Positions 41,949-63,500 of a DNA stretch of 64,000 nt are shown here, piece after piece; position 1 is the stretch's first letter, and every line of letters begins with the position of its first letter. Source of the DNA: Macrostomum hystrix (Eukaryota > Platyhelminthes > Macrostomidae); contig CATNEN010000015.1 in the NCBI GenBank assembly GCA_950097015.1, positions 1,657,501-1,721,500 on the forward strand. Reading direction: 5' to 3'. A model generated the notes under the pieces. It was not told where the DNA came from, did no database searches, and saw only the letters and a list, made by a program, of their open reading frames with translations. Position numbers and translations under genes: made by a program.

Positions 41949-44170
41949 AACTTCTTCTAGGCCTTCATCGTCATCAGAATTTGCCTTGAAGACTTCCGTC
42001 CAATCTAAACCCGATAACAATTTCGCTCTAACGATGCTTATTTCGGGCAACCCGTCCGTGGCTCTGCCAGTCGCAAAGGCCATCCTTCTCAGATGGTCGC
42101 AAGGAGATGATGGTGCGGGTCCAAGCTTTGCATACAAAGCTAAAGATTTTGGAAAAAATAATTTTCAATTCTGTTCACTATGATTTGATATACAGGTTGG
42201 AGAAGGAGCTCCGTGTTGCTCAAGAGGAAAGGCAAGGAGGAAGCTCACCCGGGTCAAAGAGACATTATCGAAATTAGCAGTGAGGAGGATGACTCTGTTA
42301 CTGCCAAACCCCAGGTTGAAGTACCTCAAAATTCGCCGGCTGAAGGTAAGTTGCCCCCATCATCGTAGTGGCGTCAGACGAACATCGTCCAGTGGCGGCT
42401 TTGGCACCTGGTGCTACATCCACGGCGACGCACGGTACAGCGCGGCTGAGTCAAAGGGCACCAGCCGTGCTTCGGCGGAAAACCAGCCGCTGTCATCAGG
42501 CGCGTCTGCACTTTAACACGGGCCCCAGGGCCTCCTGCTCTCCAGGAATGTGATCCCTGCCTAGGGTGGAGGTTGTGATCCCAGCTGTGATCCCAGCCGG
42601 CGGCCGACCTACCTTATTCGACAGCTGGGCGTTCGTCGGCCCGGTCACCTCGAGGGACGCTCACAACGATGCTGGCGAGCTGCGCGAACACCTGCGCAAG
42701 GAGCTGCTGCTGCCAGGGCCTTGGTTAGGCTGGTGCCAACGCTGCAGATTATGGCACCATGCCAGGGCCTGAACTAGGGATCCTGATGTCTGAAGGCCGC
42801 TATCTTTATGATGAGGATCGCGACCTGGCGCTCAACCAAGGCGTGAATGCGCCAGCCCACTACTTTTCAACGAGCCGTTTTCAACCGCTCGTTGTGGCGG
42901 TCGTGGAACTGGCTGCTTACGCCCTGGTGGGCCGGTAATACCTAGTATCGTCTCGGAGATGCGCCGCCTCGCCAGGGATCCACTCAGTCATGGAGAGTGA
43001 ATTTGGCCACTTGTCTAGTCGTGGCTCACTTTTAGTTAGCCTAGCACTTACCTGCGCGCACCTTTACTTTCTTCCAACCCCTTCTTTCTGACTGAGGCTT
43101 CACAATCCTCAGCTCTTTCTTTTCTCTGTTGAGTTCGGCTTCTCCACCGACACTCAACTCTTGATCAATCTCTTCTGCCCCTCCTCTACAGTCTGGTCAG
43201 TCCTCATGGCATTGGCTCTCAACCCTCTGCCGTTCTTTGTCAATTTTCCCTTCAGCAACATTCCTTTATTTTATCCGATCTTGGATAAAATTTGTTCCCT
43301 GGTTGCCTACTCTTTTGTCTCGCACCCTTATTTAATTTACATGTTGTTTACCACTTTGATTTGCACCTTTTCTTCCGTCTAGCTACATGAACAAGCTAAA
43401 TATAAGTATCTATGTAGCGCACATCTTACTATATACTTCAACATGTATACATGCACCAGTAAATGCACACACAGTACGTAGAATCTCTCGAAAACTTTTA
43501 GCCTTCCCGTTCTTGAAGATTTTCTATATGGCAGCACGCAATAATGCTTAAGTGAGTGACGAAGATGCTCGAACCGGAGGGACACAGCGCCTGTGAGGAA
43601 TGAGTCAGTCCATGCCTACGGACTAAGGTATTGATATTTGTTATAATGTCAAATGGCTTTATATGACTTTTCAATTGAGTCATTTTCAAATGAGTCCTAG
43701 TTTTGATTTAACAAAGTTCTGCTGCGTCTAGAAATCAGGTGTTGTTCCCTTTTCTAACTATCGATTCTAAATGGTTGATTCGCTAGCCTTGAGTAGAGTT
43801 AGGGTAAGCTCAACACTACCCACGGCTCTTCCCGCTTATTGGAGTAGGTCCAAATAAGTGGCTCCCTAGAAAGCAACTGAGTTTAACAGCACTTACGTTG
43901 CAATTTGTTGCCGATAGGTGACAGAGAGAGAGAGAGAGTGCGACGGGCGTGCGCGGCGAGAGGGCCGGGCAGGGGCGGGTCGACTTATATGCCAACGTGG
44001 GGTGGTGGGCCTGCGTAAACAGGCTAAGCGGGTAAGCCGCGGCGCCTGCCACACAACCCCCCAACTACACGCTGGCACCAATCAACCACCCCTGCACTTC
44101 AACCCCCCCACATAGCGCACTAAAGGCACCGCACAACACAGGTTAAATTGTGAATTTTTCATAATTAAAC
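41949..44170. other. Mixed degraded sequence, no gene assigned
   Basis: From about 41,950 to 42,180 some open reading may continue the BEL/Pao element in another frame. A GC-richer stretch at about 42,200-43,000 has short unrecognised frames, perhaps another dead element. From 43,000 to 44,170 nothing is recognisable apart from a GA microsatellite at about 43,921-43,938. Confidence 0.45.
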
Positions 44171-45202
44171 TGTAATAAATGAATTTCCTAGCTGGAGCGT
44201 GAGGAATTTAAAGCTAGCGACCAGTCAGTGTCATACCAATCCTTTAGTAGCAGCGTCGTCCTCCGGCCCGGCGAAACTCCTATTGAAAAATAAAGAACAC
44301 AGAGTGAACAAAAGACTCGGAAGGAATTTGATTGGTGAGTTATTTAATCTTCTTTAGACTCCCCGACTCTAGATATAATAATTGTTGGATTTGACTTGAC
44401 TCTAGTTTACTTACTAAACTTATAAAAAATATACTACACGACAAAATGAGGAAATTCGCTCAGAAAATATAAGGCACTCACAGCGAGAAGCAAAAATAGG
44501 TCCGGGGAAATCGAAATATGATTTTCATAAACTGGCCTAGTCCGCGCTCCTGTTGACTCTGCTTTCAGCGCTGCCCCGACAGATTCTATCGGTTGGCACT
44601 CCTTCTGCCTGACGGCGGAGTCTCCGAAGAGAGCACGTACTGACTTCGACCACAAGCGCCTATCTAGACCACCATTGTCAGTGGTGTAGTCTTAAGACGC
44701 GTAGCGTCGAAAGCTACCTAACTGAACAAGTGGAGTGTGGTCGGGGCTGGGCGGGACAAAACAAAGTGGACTTGCTTGCACATGCTTCTTACGTAGTGAG
44801 GCGGATTGCGGTGAGTGATAAATTGTCACTGCAGAAACACGCTTTCTTTTATAGGGTTATTTTAAACACAAATCAGATCCATGGGCGAGGTTGATGCCCG
44901 GCTATAGCTTGAGCCAAGGTCAAGGTGACAAATCATAGTAGACTCGCAGCCGCTATCCTGAGCCCCGGAGTGGTTTCTTGCCGAGGGTAGACAGTAGTGA
45001 GGCCAGGTCGCTCGCTGATTGGCCGAGACTGTAGCCTAGGGGTAGCGCTCGTGGGGTTGTGGCATCCACCCCGGCTGGTCCGGCCGGGCGTGACCCTAGC
45101 TTAGCTAAAAAAACGCGTCTAAAAATAATTTACGTGAGAACTGAGAAATAACTCTGAATAAAAAATAACACGGGGGGACAGAAAGACAAACAAGATGACA
45201 CT
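44171..45202 (-). mobile_element. Inverted second copy of the solo LTR
   Basis: Reverse-complement match to 14,339-15,491. Shared landmarks: GGAGTTTCGCCGGGCCGGAG (LTR 3' part), the CTCGGAGACTCCGCCG block, the GCCAATCAGCGAGCGACC block and the start TGTCAT/AGCTTGTTTGT. It is shorter, lacks one copy of the CTCACACTGTGAG duplication and is more diverged; no target duplication was found, so it is an older insertion or has lost its ends. Confidence 0.75.
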
Positions 45203-45399
45203 TTAATAGTGATGTCTGACTATGCCTTCGACATGGCAAAATTATGTTTCTGATGCACTAAAGTCTAAAGACAGCATCAAGGCCTCAAAAACTAAAGTTA
45301 ACGCATAATTTCCTTTTGGAAATTTATTTTTACTTTTTTTCTCCTAAATCATCATAGGCTGTACATCCCTTTAAGTTATAACAATTGTTCATTTTGTTC

Positions 45400-45989
45400 A
45401 TCAGCTAATGTGATGAAGGCTGCAACGGTCCAGGGCGTGATCAGTGTGTGAACTGAGAAGTTTCGTTACGAACAAATCAGTGCTTCATTGTAATGAGACT
45501 AAATTTGAGTTAATCAAAGTGTACCAAGATCTCTATGATGCTTCTAAGATGAAATTTTGGAACAAGTTTTTTGTCTTCAATTAGTCGGTTAGCGCATGCA
45601 GTGGCACACCATCAAGGCAAGCCATTGTGGCCATATTTGGTCCCCTGAGTTTGATTTCGCCTTTTATTGAAGCCAGTTAGGAAAATACCTTCAGCACTTG
45701 AGTGCTCATTGTTTTTTCTATACCTAAATAAAATAGCAATTTGACTCGTACTTCAAAATCAATTACTTCTACTTACAGTAGTATTTGTTGTACTGTCACC
45801 AAGTGATGTGCCATTTCCCACAGCCCTCCTGCGAAATAGAAAATGGCCTTCATTTCACTGCCATCAGTTTGCTGAAATCAGTCTTATTACACTTGTAAAA
45901 ATTATACTTTTTCACAGCAACAATCAAGCGGCTGAACTTTACACATATCTTTCTGGATTGTGTAGAAATGGATGAATTAAAGGGCTAAA
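45400..45989. repeat. Dispersed repeat, copy 2
   Basis: Second copy of the repeat that follows the ErbB-like gene (12,409-13,003), in the same orientation but with no ErbB coding sequence upstream. It includes the same ~45-bp SINE 3'-end block at about 45,795-45,838. Confidence 0.8.
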
Positions 45990-47779
45990 TTGAGAGTGCA
46001 CGTTGATGCGAATTTGCCTAAGCAGGTGGCAATCAATGCAGCTTGGCAGGTGCAAACACCAACTGGTGTTGGTCTTTTGAGGCTTTTCTTTGTAGACTTT
46101 GTAGCCAGGGGAGTGCATACAGGACAAGATGCCTACTCTGCCAAGGTCCTGCTCATGAATATTTAAAGCCGAACATTGCTTGCAGAGTAGGTGTTAAAAA
46201 CTTACCTACCTAATTTCCTCAATAATTCGCTTCTAAAAGTACCTCTATGTCACAATGACCGATAAAGAATTATTTTATTAATTAGTAACTGGAAATTTAC
46301 GAAATTTCGTTATAAAAAATGTTTTCGATGCACTTATACTGACTTAATTTGATTTGCTTTATTTAGCTGTGCGATCATAAAATACGGACAAAGATAGATC
46401 GGTCAAAGAGAGCAGTTATTGCGCGGCGCATCTGAAGGCTACGTACGGCTGCTCAGTCCATGGACCGGGGGACGCCACACCCGCCCTCAATTAGCCCAGC
46501 TAATGCTGGTACCAATTGGAAATGCTCCTGGAAATTAATTCTCGGAATTTACTGACAACTGATGCATGGCGAAGCGTTCAACTTTGACTGACTGCCTACA
46601 GCAGCATATCAGCTTGCAAGCATGTTGTTTCGGGACACCAAACTAAAATAGCTGGTCGGGAAAACATTTTGGGGTTTGATTCTTATTTATTATTGTGCTT
46701 TCTGAGTTTAATTTCCTGGACTTTAGACCACAGCGCCCATTATGCGTGTAGATGCATGTCTGGCTTATGTTTTATCACCTAGATTTTTATAGGCACGGAA
46801 AAACATATTTAGACTAATCTATCTTCAGTAATGCGAACTGGTGAGACTTCACTTGCATTCTATAAAAGAGACAATAGACACTCTCTTTAATGTTACTGCG
46901 AGATACGATGCGAAAACGAAACTATGCCTTAGTATTAAAGTACATCAAAATGCATTTCTCTACATTTCTGTTGTGTCCCGAGACGGACCAGCCGCCTTAC
47001 GTCGCGCTCTGAACGAGCAGGGAGGCCCAGCACTTCAGTCATGCTGACAACCAGAGTCGCACGAGCACAAATTCTCTGGAGACTAATGCCCTGTTTTACT
47101 GAACCCCAAAAAACACAGGAACAAAGAATCTTGCCTTGAATTGCCGATATGGCTGTAGGTTTCAGCATTTTATTTATTCGAACGACGCATAAATAACATC
47201 TCCGTCTAAGAGAGATGACACAAGAGTTGATAAAGAAATTTGGAATAAAAGTCATTCTTATAGCTGACTTCAAGCTCAGGACTTTCGCGTTAAGTCAATT
47301 GATATAAAAAATTAAGATTATCTAAAAAATACTAAGAGAAATATTTTAAATAAAAGATTTAAGAAAATAAAAGACGGCAAAAGAGAAAATATGTTAGGAA
47401 GTTTGTTTTACACATAAAGAAATAATTTTAAAATTAAAAAAAAACTATTTAAAAAGCTGCCTGCAGGCCTGCATATGTTCTATTGAAAAACTCCAGCTTA
47501 AAAAAATCTAGCTAGGCTTCTTAAGGCTCATTCGGTTGTCGACAATCGTTCTTGTTGGCCCTCTTTTTCGAATAATTTTTAGTACAAGTGTTTGTTAGTG
47601 TGGTGTGTTTTTTATTTTAATCAAGTTTTTTTACACGATAAAAGTGACACCGTCACAATAGCGTCGTGAGTGTACATTTAGAATTTTTCTCGCAAGTTTA
47701 CTATAGGTTTCTTGATTTTCTTTGTTGAAATATTTCTTAAATCCTAGAACCCGACTTCAAATACTAAACTATAGCTATC
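45990..47779. other. Intergenic, upstream of the helicase gene
   Basis: No supported gene. AT-rich, with a small GC-richer patch at about 46,420-46,510. The helicase promoter and any 5' UTR must lie at the right end; no clear TATA box was seen. Confidence 0.5.
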
Positions 47780-56105
<8,326 letters not shown>

Positions 56106-56790
56106 GCGCGGAGTTTCAAAGGCCCGCTGCCACTGAAAAGAACATTTCGGGTGAATGATTTTATTTTTTATTTCAAAACTGAAACTTTAGTTCTCCGAAC
56201 TCTATCGATATATACTAGTATATTGTGCTTTGTGGTATTGACAAACTGTAGCTACAGTAATGCCCATACTTATTAATAACAATTGTGTAGTTAATAGTAA
56301 TCCTGTCGTTCGCACCGCCCAAGTGTCAGTTTTTTTCTGTCTTACAGGAATAATCAAGGCATTTTTATCAGCTTTCATCGATCATTTTTTATACTGCTTC
56401 GTTACCGTTAATGTTTTTTCTGACGCTAATTCCCTTGTTGCTACTTTTAGTAGCTACTACAAGGCGTTAAAGAATCGAGTAATTAAGTTTTTCCACCTTA
56501 GCACTACTCACCCTGTGTGTTTTCTCCCAGCCAGTGTGTTGTGCTCTTTAATTCAATTGAATTTGAAAAAATACACAAATGTTTATTTTATAGTCCAGTT
56601 GGTCTGTCTGATCGCACCTACATTTTAATACTAATAAATAATAATATATAGTAATTAGTAATCTACTATGATTAGCTTGGGCAGCAAGTTCGCTAGCTAT
56701 CAGTTTTTTATTTTGGACTATAAAGAGTTTATTACCAGTTTGTTCGCTTTATTTCGTTTTTTAATTAAATTACATTTTATGTGATTTTAT
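56106..56790. other. Helicase 3' UTR and flank
   Basis: AT-rich. AATAAA at about 56,633 is a likely polyadenylation signal. A 122-codon open frame here has no recognisable features and is not annotated. Confidence 0.55.
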
Positions 56791-58125
56791 GTGATACTAT
56801 TGGTTATGGTCCTAGGTATACTAATGGATATGGTCCTAGATATACTGTTGGATATGGTCCTAGATATACTGTTGGATATGGTCCTAGGTATACTGATGGA
56901 TATGGTCCTAGGTATACTGATGGATATGGTCCTAGATATACTGATGGATATGGTCCTAGGTATACTGATGGATATGGTCCTAGGTATACTGATGGATATG
57001 GTCCTAGATATACTGTTGGATATGGTCCTAGATATACTGTTGGATATGGTCCTAGGTATACTGATGGATATGGTCCTAGATATACTGATGGATATGGTCC
57101 TAGGTATACTGATGGATATGGTCCTAGATATACTGATGGATATGGTCCTAGGTATACTGATGGATATGGTCCTAGGTATACTGATGGATATGGTCCTAGA
57201 TATACTGTTGGATATGGTCCTAGATATACTGTTGGATATGGTCCTAGGTATACTGATGGATATGGTCCTAGATATACTGATGGATATGGTCCTAGGTATA
57301 CTGATGGATATGGTCCTAGATATACTGTTGGATATGGTCCTAGGTATACTGTTGGATATGGTCCTAGGTATACTGATGGATATAGTCCTAGGTATACTGT
57401 TGGATATGGTCCTAGGTATACTGATGGATATGGTCCTAGGTATACTGATGGATATGGTCCTAGGTATACTGATGGATATGGTCCTAGGTATACTGATGGA
57501 TATGGTCCTAGATATACTGATGGATATGGTCCTAGATATACTGTTGGATATGGTCCTAGGTATACTGATGGATATGGTCCTAGATATACTGTTGGATATG
57601 GTCCTAGATATACTGATGGATATGGTCCTAGGTATACTGATGGATATGGTCCTAGGTATACTGATGGATATGGTCCTAGATATACTGTTGGATATGGTCC
57701 TAGATATACTGTTGGATATGGTCCTAGGTATACTGATGGATATGGTCCTAGGTATACTGATGGATATGGTCCTAGGTATACTGATGGATATGGTCCTAGA
57801 TATACTGTTGGATATGGTCCTAGATATACTGTTGGATATGGTCCTAGGTATACTGATGGATATGGTCCTAGATATACTGATGGATATGGTCCTAGATATA
57901 CTGATGGATATGGTCCTAGATATACTGTTGGATATGGTCCTAGGTATACTGTTGGATATGGTCCTAGGTATACTGTTGGATATGGTCCTAGGTATACTGT
58001 TGGATATGGTCCTAGGTATACTGATGGATATGGTCCTAGATATACTGATGGATATGGTCCTAGATATACTGATGGATATGGTCCTAGATATACTGTTGGA
58101 TATGGTCCTAAGTATACGGATGGTT
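56791..58125. repeat. 24-bp minisatellite
   Basis: About 55 units of GGATATGGTCCTAGGTATAC + TGAT. Variants AGATATAC and TGTT are distributed in recurring blocks, suggesting higher-order duplication. The 24-bp period keeps frame, so an open frame of 458 codons encodes an eight-residue unit GYGPRYTD or GYGPRYTV. No protein feature outside the repeat supports a gene. Confidence 0.95.
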
Positions 58126-59890
58126 ATGGCCTTGATATACTGTTGCGTATGGCCTAGGTATACTTTAGGGTATGGCCTAGGTATACTGATGGGTATGGCC
58201 TAGGTATACTGATGGGTATGGCCTAGGTATACTGATGGGTATGGCCTAGGTATACTGATGGGTATGGCCTAGGTATACTTTAGGATATGGCCTAGGTATA
58301 CTTTAGGATATGGCCTAGATATACTGATGGATATGGCCTCGGTATACTGATGGGTATGGCCTAGGTATACTGATGGGTATGGCCTAGGTATACTGATGGG
58401 TATGGCCTAGGTATACTGATGGGTATGGCCTAGGTATACTTTAGGATATGGCCTAGGTATACTTTAGGATATGGCCTAGATATACTGATGGATATGGTCC
58501 TAGGTATACTGTTGGATATGGTCCTAGGTATACTGATGGGTATGGCCTAGGTATACTGATGGGTATGGCCTAGGTATACTGATGGGTATGGCCTAGATAT
58601 ACTGATGGATATGGCCTAGGTATACTGATGGGTATGGCCTAGGTATACTGATGGGTATGGCCTAGATATACTGATGGGTATGGCCTAGGTATACTGTTGG
58701 GTATGGCCTAGGTATACTTATGGATATGGCCTAGATATACTGATGGATATGGCCTAGGTATACTGATGGGTATGGCCTAGGTATACTGATGGGTATGGCC
58801 TAGATATACTGATGGGTATGGCCTACGTATACTGATGGGTATGGCCTAGGTATACTGATGGATATGGTCCTAGGTATACTGATGGATATGGTCCTAGATA
58901 TACTGTTGGATATGGTCCTAGATATACTGTTGGATATGGTCCTAGGTATACTGTTGGATATGGTCCTAGGTATACTGATGGGTATGGCCTAGGTATACTG
59001 ATGGGTATGGCCTAGGTATACTGTTGGGTATGGCCTAGGTATACTTATGGATATGGCCTAGATATACTGATGGATATGGCCTAGGTATACTTATGGATAT
59101 GGCCTAGATATACTTATGGATATGGCCTAGATATACTGATGGATATGGCCTAGGTATACTGATGGGTATGGCCTAGGTATACTGATGGGTATGGCCTAGA
59201 TATACTGATGGGTATGGCCTAGGTATACTGATGGGTATGGCCTAGGTATACTGTTGGGTATGGCCTAGGTATACTTATGGATATGGCCTAGATATACTGA
59301 TGGGTATGGCCTAGATATACTGATGGGTATGGCCTACGTATACTGATGGGTATGGCCTAGGTATACTGATGGATATGGTCCTAGGTATACTGATGGATAT
59401 GGTCCTAGATATACTGTTGGATATGGTCCTAGATATACTGTTGGATATGGTCCTAGGTATACTGTTGGATATGGTCCTAGGTATACTGATGGGTATGGCC
59501 TAGGTATACTGATGGGTATGGCCTAGGTATACTGTTGGGTATGGCCTAGGTATACTTATGGATATGGCCTAGATATACTGATGGATATGGCCTAGGTATA
59601 CTTATGGATATGGCCTAGATATACTTATGGATATGGCCTAGATATACTGATGGATATGGCCTAGGTATACTGATGGGTATGGCCTAGGTATACTGATGGG
59701 TATGGCCTAGATATACTGATGGGTATGGCCTAGGTATACTGATGGGTATGGCCTAGATATACTGATGGGTATGGCCTAGGTATACTGATGGATATGGCCT
59801 AGATATACTGATGGGTATGGCCTAGGTATACTGATGGGTATGGCCTAGGTATACTGATGGGTATGGCCTAGGTATACCGTAGGGTATGGC
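58126..59890. repeat. 23-bp variant minisatellite
   Basis: The same monomer family with one base fewer (GGCCTAGG for GGTCCTAGG), giving GGGTATGGCCTAGGTATAC units of 23 bp. Blocks of the 24-bp form recur at about 58,485-58,530, 58,860-58,975 and 59,365-59,485. A ~500-bp segment is duplicated (58,800-59,160 compared with 59,300-59,680). Confidence 0.93.
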
Positions 59891-60560
59891 CTAGAGTGTG
59901 GGCCTAGAGTTTGGCTGAAGTGTGGTATCCTAGCCGGATAGCTGGTCTAGGAACAAGCCTATCTTCTTTCACGAGAGACAGAAGTATACGCGGCGCAGAG
60001 TTCGATCCTTCCACCGGCTCGGCCTCACAGCCGGCTGTCAATTCCAAATCTGGACTCCGAATCAATAATCAATGATTCAACGCGGCGTGAACTGAAGCCA
60101 ACGCCTGCTGTTGCCTTCTCCATCTTATACTGCTGTACTCTGTAATCCTGTTACAGAGTCGCAGATTGTTAGACTAATTCCTTTCATCTCTGTGAGCTGT
60201 AACTCCCAGTTAGTCTTATCTCTGTGCCTTGTTTCGCTCGCTCTCTGAGCAGGCCTTCCAGTTGGTTGAGCAGCTGCCTGATTTGCCCTTTCAGCAGTAG
60301 CTCAAAGTGCGCCTGATCGATGCTGTGGGATGCGGTGCCGTCCGCCTCCGTTGTCTTTGGTTACGACGCGTTTTGTCGATCTCTGCTTTAGGGTTTTTCT
60401 CGATTTGATAATAAAACCCTAACTTGTTCAATTAGTTAGGGGTGCACAAACGATAAAATGCTTGTTCGAAATATAGAGTTAGAAGATTCTATCGATTCCA
60501 ACAGCGGTCAGTCCCCAGTCTATCACTAACTGTTTACTTCAATCCACCATTGAAACTTCC
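59891..60560. other. Unique sequence between two minisatellites
   Basis: No gene, RNA gene or element recognised. Confidence 0.5.
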
Positions 60561-63500
60561 CTATCCACTCCTATCTAGTGTTTATCCTACCCTATCCACT
60601 CCTATCTAGTGTTTATCCTACCCTATCCACTCCTATCTAGTGTTTATCCTACCCTATCCACTCCTATCTAGTGTTTTTCCTACCCTATTCACTTCTATCT
60701 ACAGTTTATCCTACCCTATCCACTTCTATCTACTGTTTATCCTACCCTATCCACTCCTATCTAGTGTTTTTCCTACCCTATCCACTCCTATCTACTGTTT
60801 TTCCTACCCTATTCACTTCTATCTAGTGTTTTTCCTACCCTATCCACTCCTATCTACTGTTTTTCCTACCCTATCCACTCCTATCTAGTGTTTTTCCTAC
60901 CCTATTCACTTCTATCTACTGTTTTTCCTACCCTATTCACTTCTATCTACTGTTTTTCCTACCCTATCCACTCCTATCTACTGTTTTTCCTACCCTATTC
61001 ACTTCTATCTACTGTTTTTCCTACCCTATTCACTTCTATCTACTGTTTTTCCTACCCTATTCACTTCTATCTACTGTTTTTCCTACCCTATCCACTCCTA
61101 TCTACTGTTTTTCCTACCCTATTCACTTCTATCTAGTGTTTTTCCTACCCTATCCACTCCTATCTACTGTTTTTCCTACCCTATCCACTCCTATCTACTG
61201 TTTTTCCTACTCTATCCACTCCTATCTACTGTTTTTCCTACCCTATTCACTTCTATCTACTGTTTTTCCTACCCTATCCACTTCTATCTACTGTTTTTCC
61301 TACCCTATCCACTCCTATCTACTGTTTTTCCTACCCTATTCACTTCTATCTACTGTTTTTCCTACCCTATTCACTTCTATCTACTGTTTTTCCTACCCTA
61401 TCCACTCCTATCTAGTGTTTATCCTACCCTATCCACTCCTATCTAGTGTTTATCCTACCCTATCCACTCCTATCTAGTGTTTATCCTACCCTATCCACTC
61501 CTATCTAGTGTTTATCCTACCCTATCCACTCCTATCTAGTGTTTTTCCTACCCTATTCACTTCTATCTAGTGTTTTTCCTACCCTATCCACTCCTATCTA
61601 CTGTTTTTCCTACCCTATTCACTTCTATCTACTGTTTTTCCTACCCTATCCACTTCTATCTACTGTTTTTCCTACCCTATCCACTCCTATCTACTGTTTT
61701 TCCTACCCTATTCACTTCTATCTAGTGTTTTTCCTACCCTATCCACTCCTATCTACTGTTTTTCCTTCCCTATTCACTTCTATCTACTGTTTTTCCTACC
61801 CTATCCACTTCTATCTACTGTTTTTCCTACCCTATCCACTCCTATCTACTGTTTATCCTACCCTATTTACTTCTATCTAGTGTTTTTCCTACCCTATCCA
61901 CTCCTATCTACTGTTTTTCCTACCCTATTCACTTCTATCTACTGTTTTTCCTACCCTATCCACTTCTATCTACTGTTTTTCCTACCCTATCCACTCCTAT
62001 CTACTGTTTTTCCTACCCTATTCACTTCTATCTAGTGTTTTTCCTACCCTATCCACTCCTATCTACTGTTTTTCCTACCCTATTCACTTCTATCTACTGT
62101 TTTTCCTACCCTATTCACTTCTATCTACTGTTTTTCCTACCCTATTCACTTCTATCTACTGTTTTTCCTACCCTATCCACTTCTATCTACTGTTTTTCCT
62201 ACCCTATCCACTCCTATCTACTGTTTTTCCTACCCTATTCACTTCTATCTACTGTTTTTCCTACCCTATCCACTCCTATCTAGTGTTTTTCCTACCCTAT
62301 CCACTCCTATCTACTGTTTTTCCTACCCTATCCACTTCTATCTACTGTTTTTCCTACCCTATCCACTTCTATCTACTGTTTTTCCTACCCTATCCACTCC
62401 TATCTACTGTTTATCCTACCCTATTTACTTCTATCTACTGTTTTTCCTACCCTATTCACTTCTATCTAGTGTTTTTCCTACCCTATCCGCTCCTATCTAC
62501 TGTTTATCCTACCCTATTCACTTCTATCTACTGTTTATCCTACCCTATCCACTTCTATCTAGTGTTTTTCCTACCCTATCCACTCCTATCTTCTGTTTAT
62601 CCTACCCTATCCACTTCTATCTAGTGTTTTTCCTACCCTATTCACTTCTATCTACTGTTTTTCCTACCCTATCCACTTCTATCTACTGTTTTTCCTACCC
62701 TATTCACTTCTATCTAGTGTTTATCCTACCCTATCCACTCCTATCTACTGTTTTTCCTACCCTATTCACTTCTATCTAGTGTTTTTCCTACCCTATCCAC
62801 TCCTATCTACTGTTTATCCTACCCTATTCACTTCTATCTACTGTTTATCCTACCCTATCCACTTCTATCTAGTGTTTTTCCTACCCTATCCACTCCTATC
62901 TTCTGTTTATCCTACCCTATCCACTTCTATCTAGTGTTTTTCCTACCCTATTCACTTCTATCTACTGTTTTTCCTACCCTATCCACTTCTATCTACTGTT
63001 TTTCCTACCCTATCCACTCCTATCTACTGTTTATCCTACCCTATTTACTTCTATCTACTGTTTTTCCTACCCTATTCACTTCTATCTAGTGTTTATCCTA
63101 CCCTATCCACTTCTATCTAGTGTTTTTCCTACCCTATTCACTTCTATCTACTGTTTTTCCTACCCTATCCACTTCTATCTACTGTTTTTCCTACCCTATC
63201 CACTCCTATCTACTGTTTATCCTACCCTATTTACTTCTATCTACTGTTTTTCCTACCCTATTCACTTCTATCTAGTGTTTTTCCTACCCTATTCACTTCT
63301 ATCTACTGTTTTTCCTACCCTATTCACTTCTATCTACTGTTTTTCCTACCCTATTCACTTCTATCTAGTGTTTATCCTACCCTATCCACTTCTATCTAGT
63401 GTTTTTCTTACCCTATTCACTTCTATCTACTGTTTTTCCTACCCTATCCACTTCTATCTACTGTTTTTCCTACCCTATCCACTCCTATCTACTGTTTATC

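Noticed and set aside
40600-45202. A complete BEL/Pao element with the inverted LTR as its 3' LTR
   Set aside because: The LTR copy is in the opposite orientation to the gag and no pol domains lie between.
56260-56628. 122-codon frame after the helicase stop
   Set aside because: AT-rich, no recognisable domain, located in the probable 3' UTR.
56781-58203. Two 458-470-codon frames with GYGPRYTD or MVLDILMD repeats
   Set aside because: Frame-preserving 24-bp minisatellite; both overlapping frames are equally open and neither continues into unique coding sequence.
60640-62624. Series of 82-113-codon frames starting MFFLPYPLLSTVFPT
   Set aside because: Periodic products of the 31-bp minisatellite.
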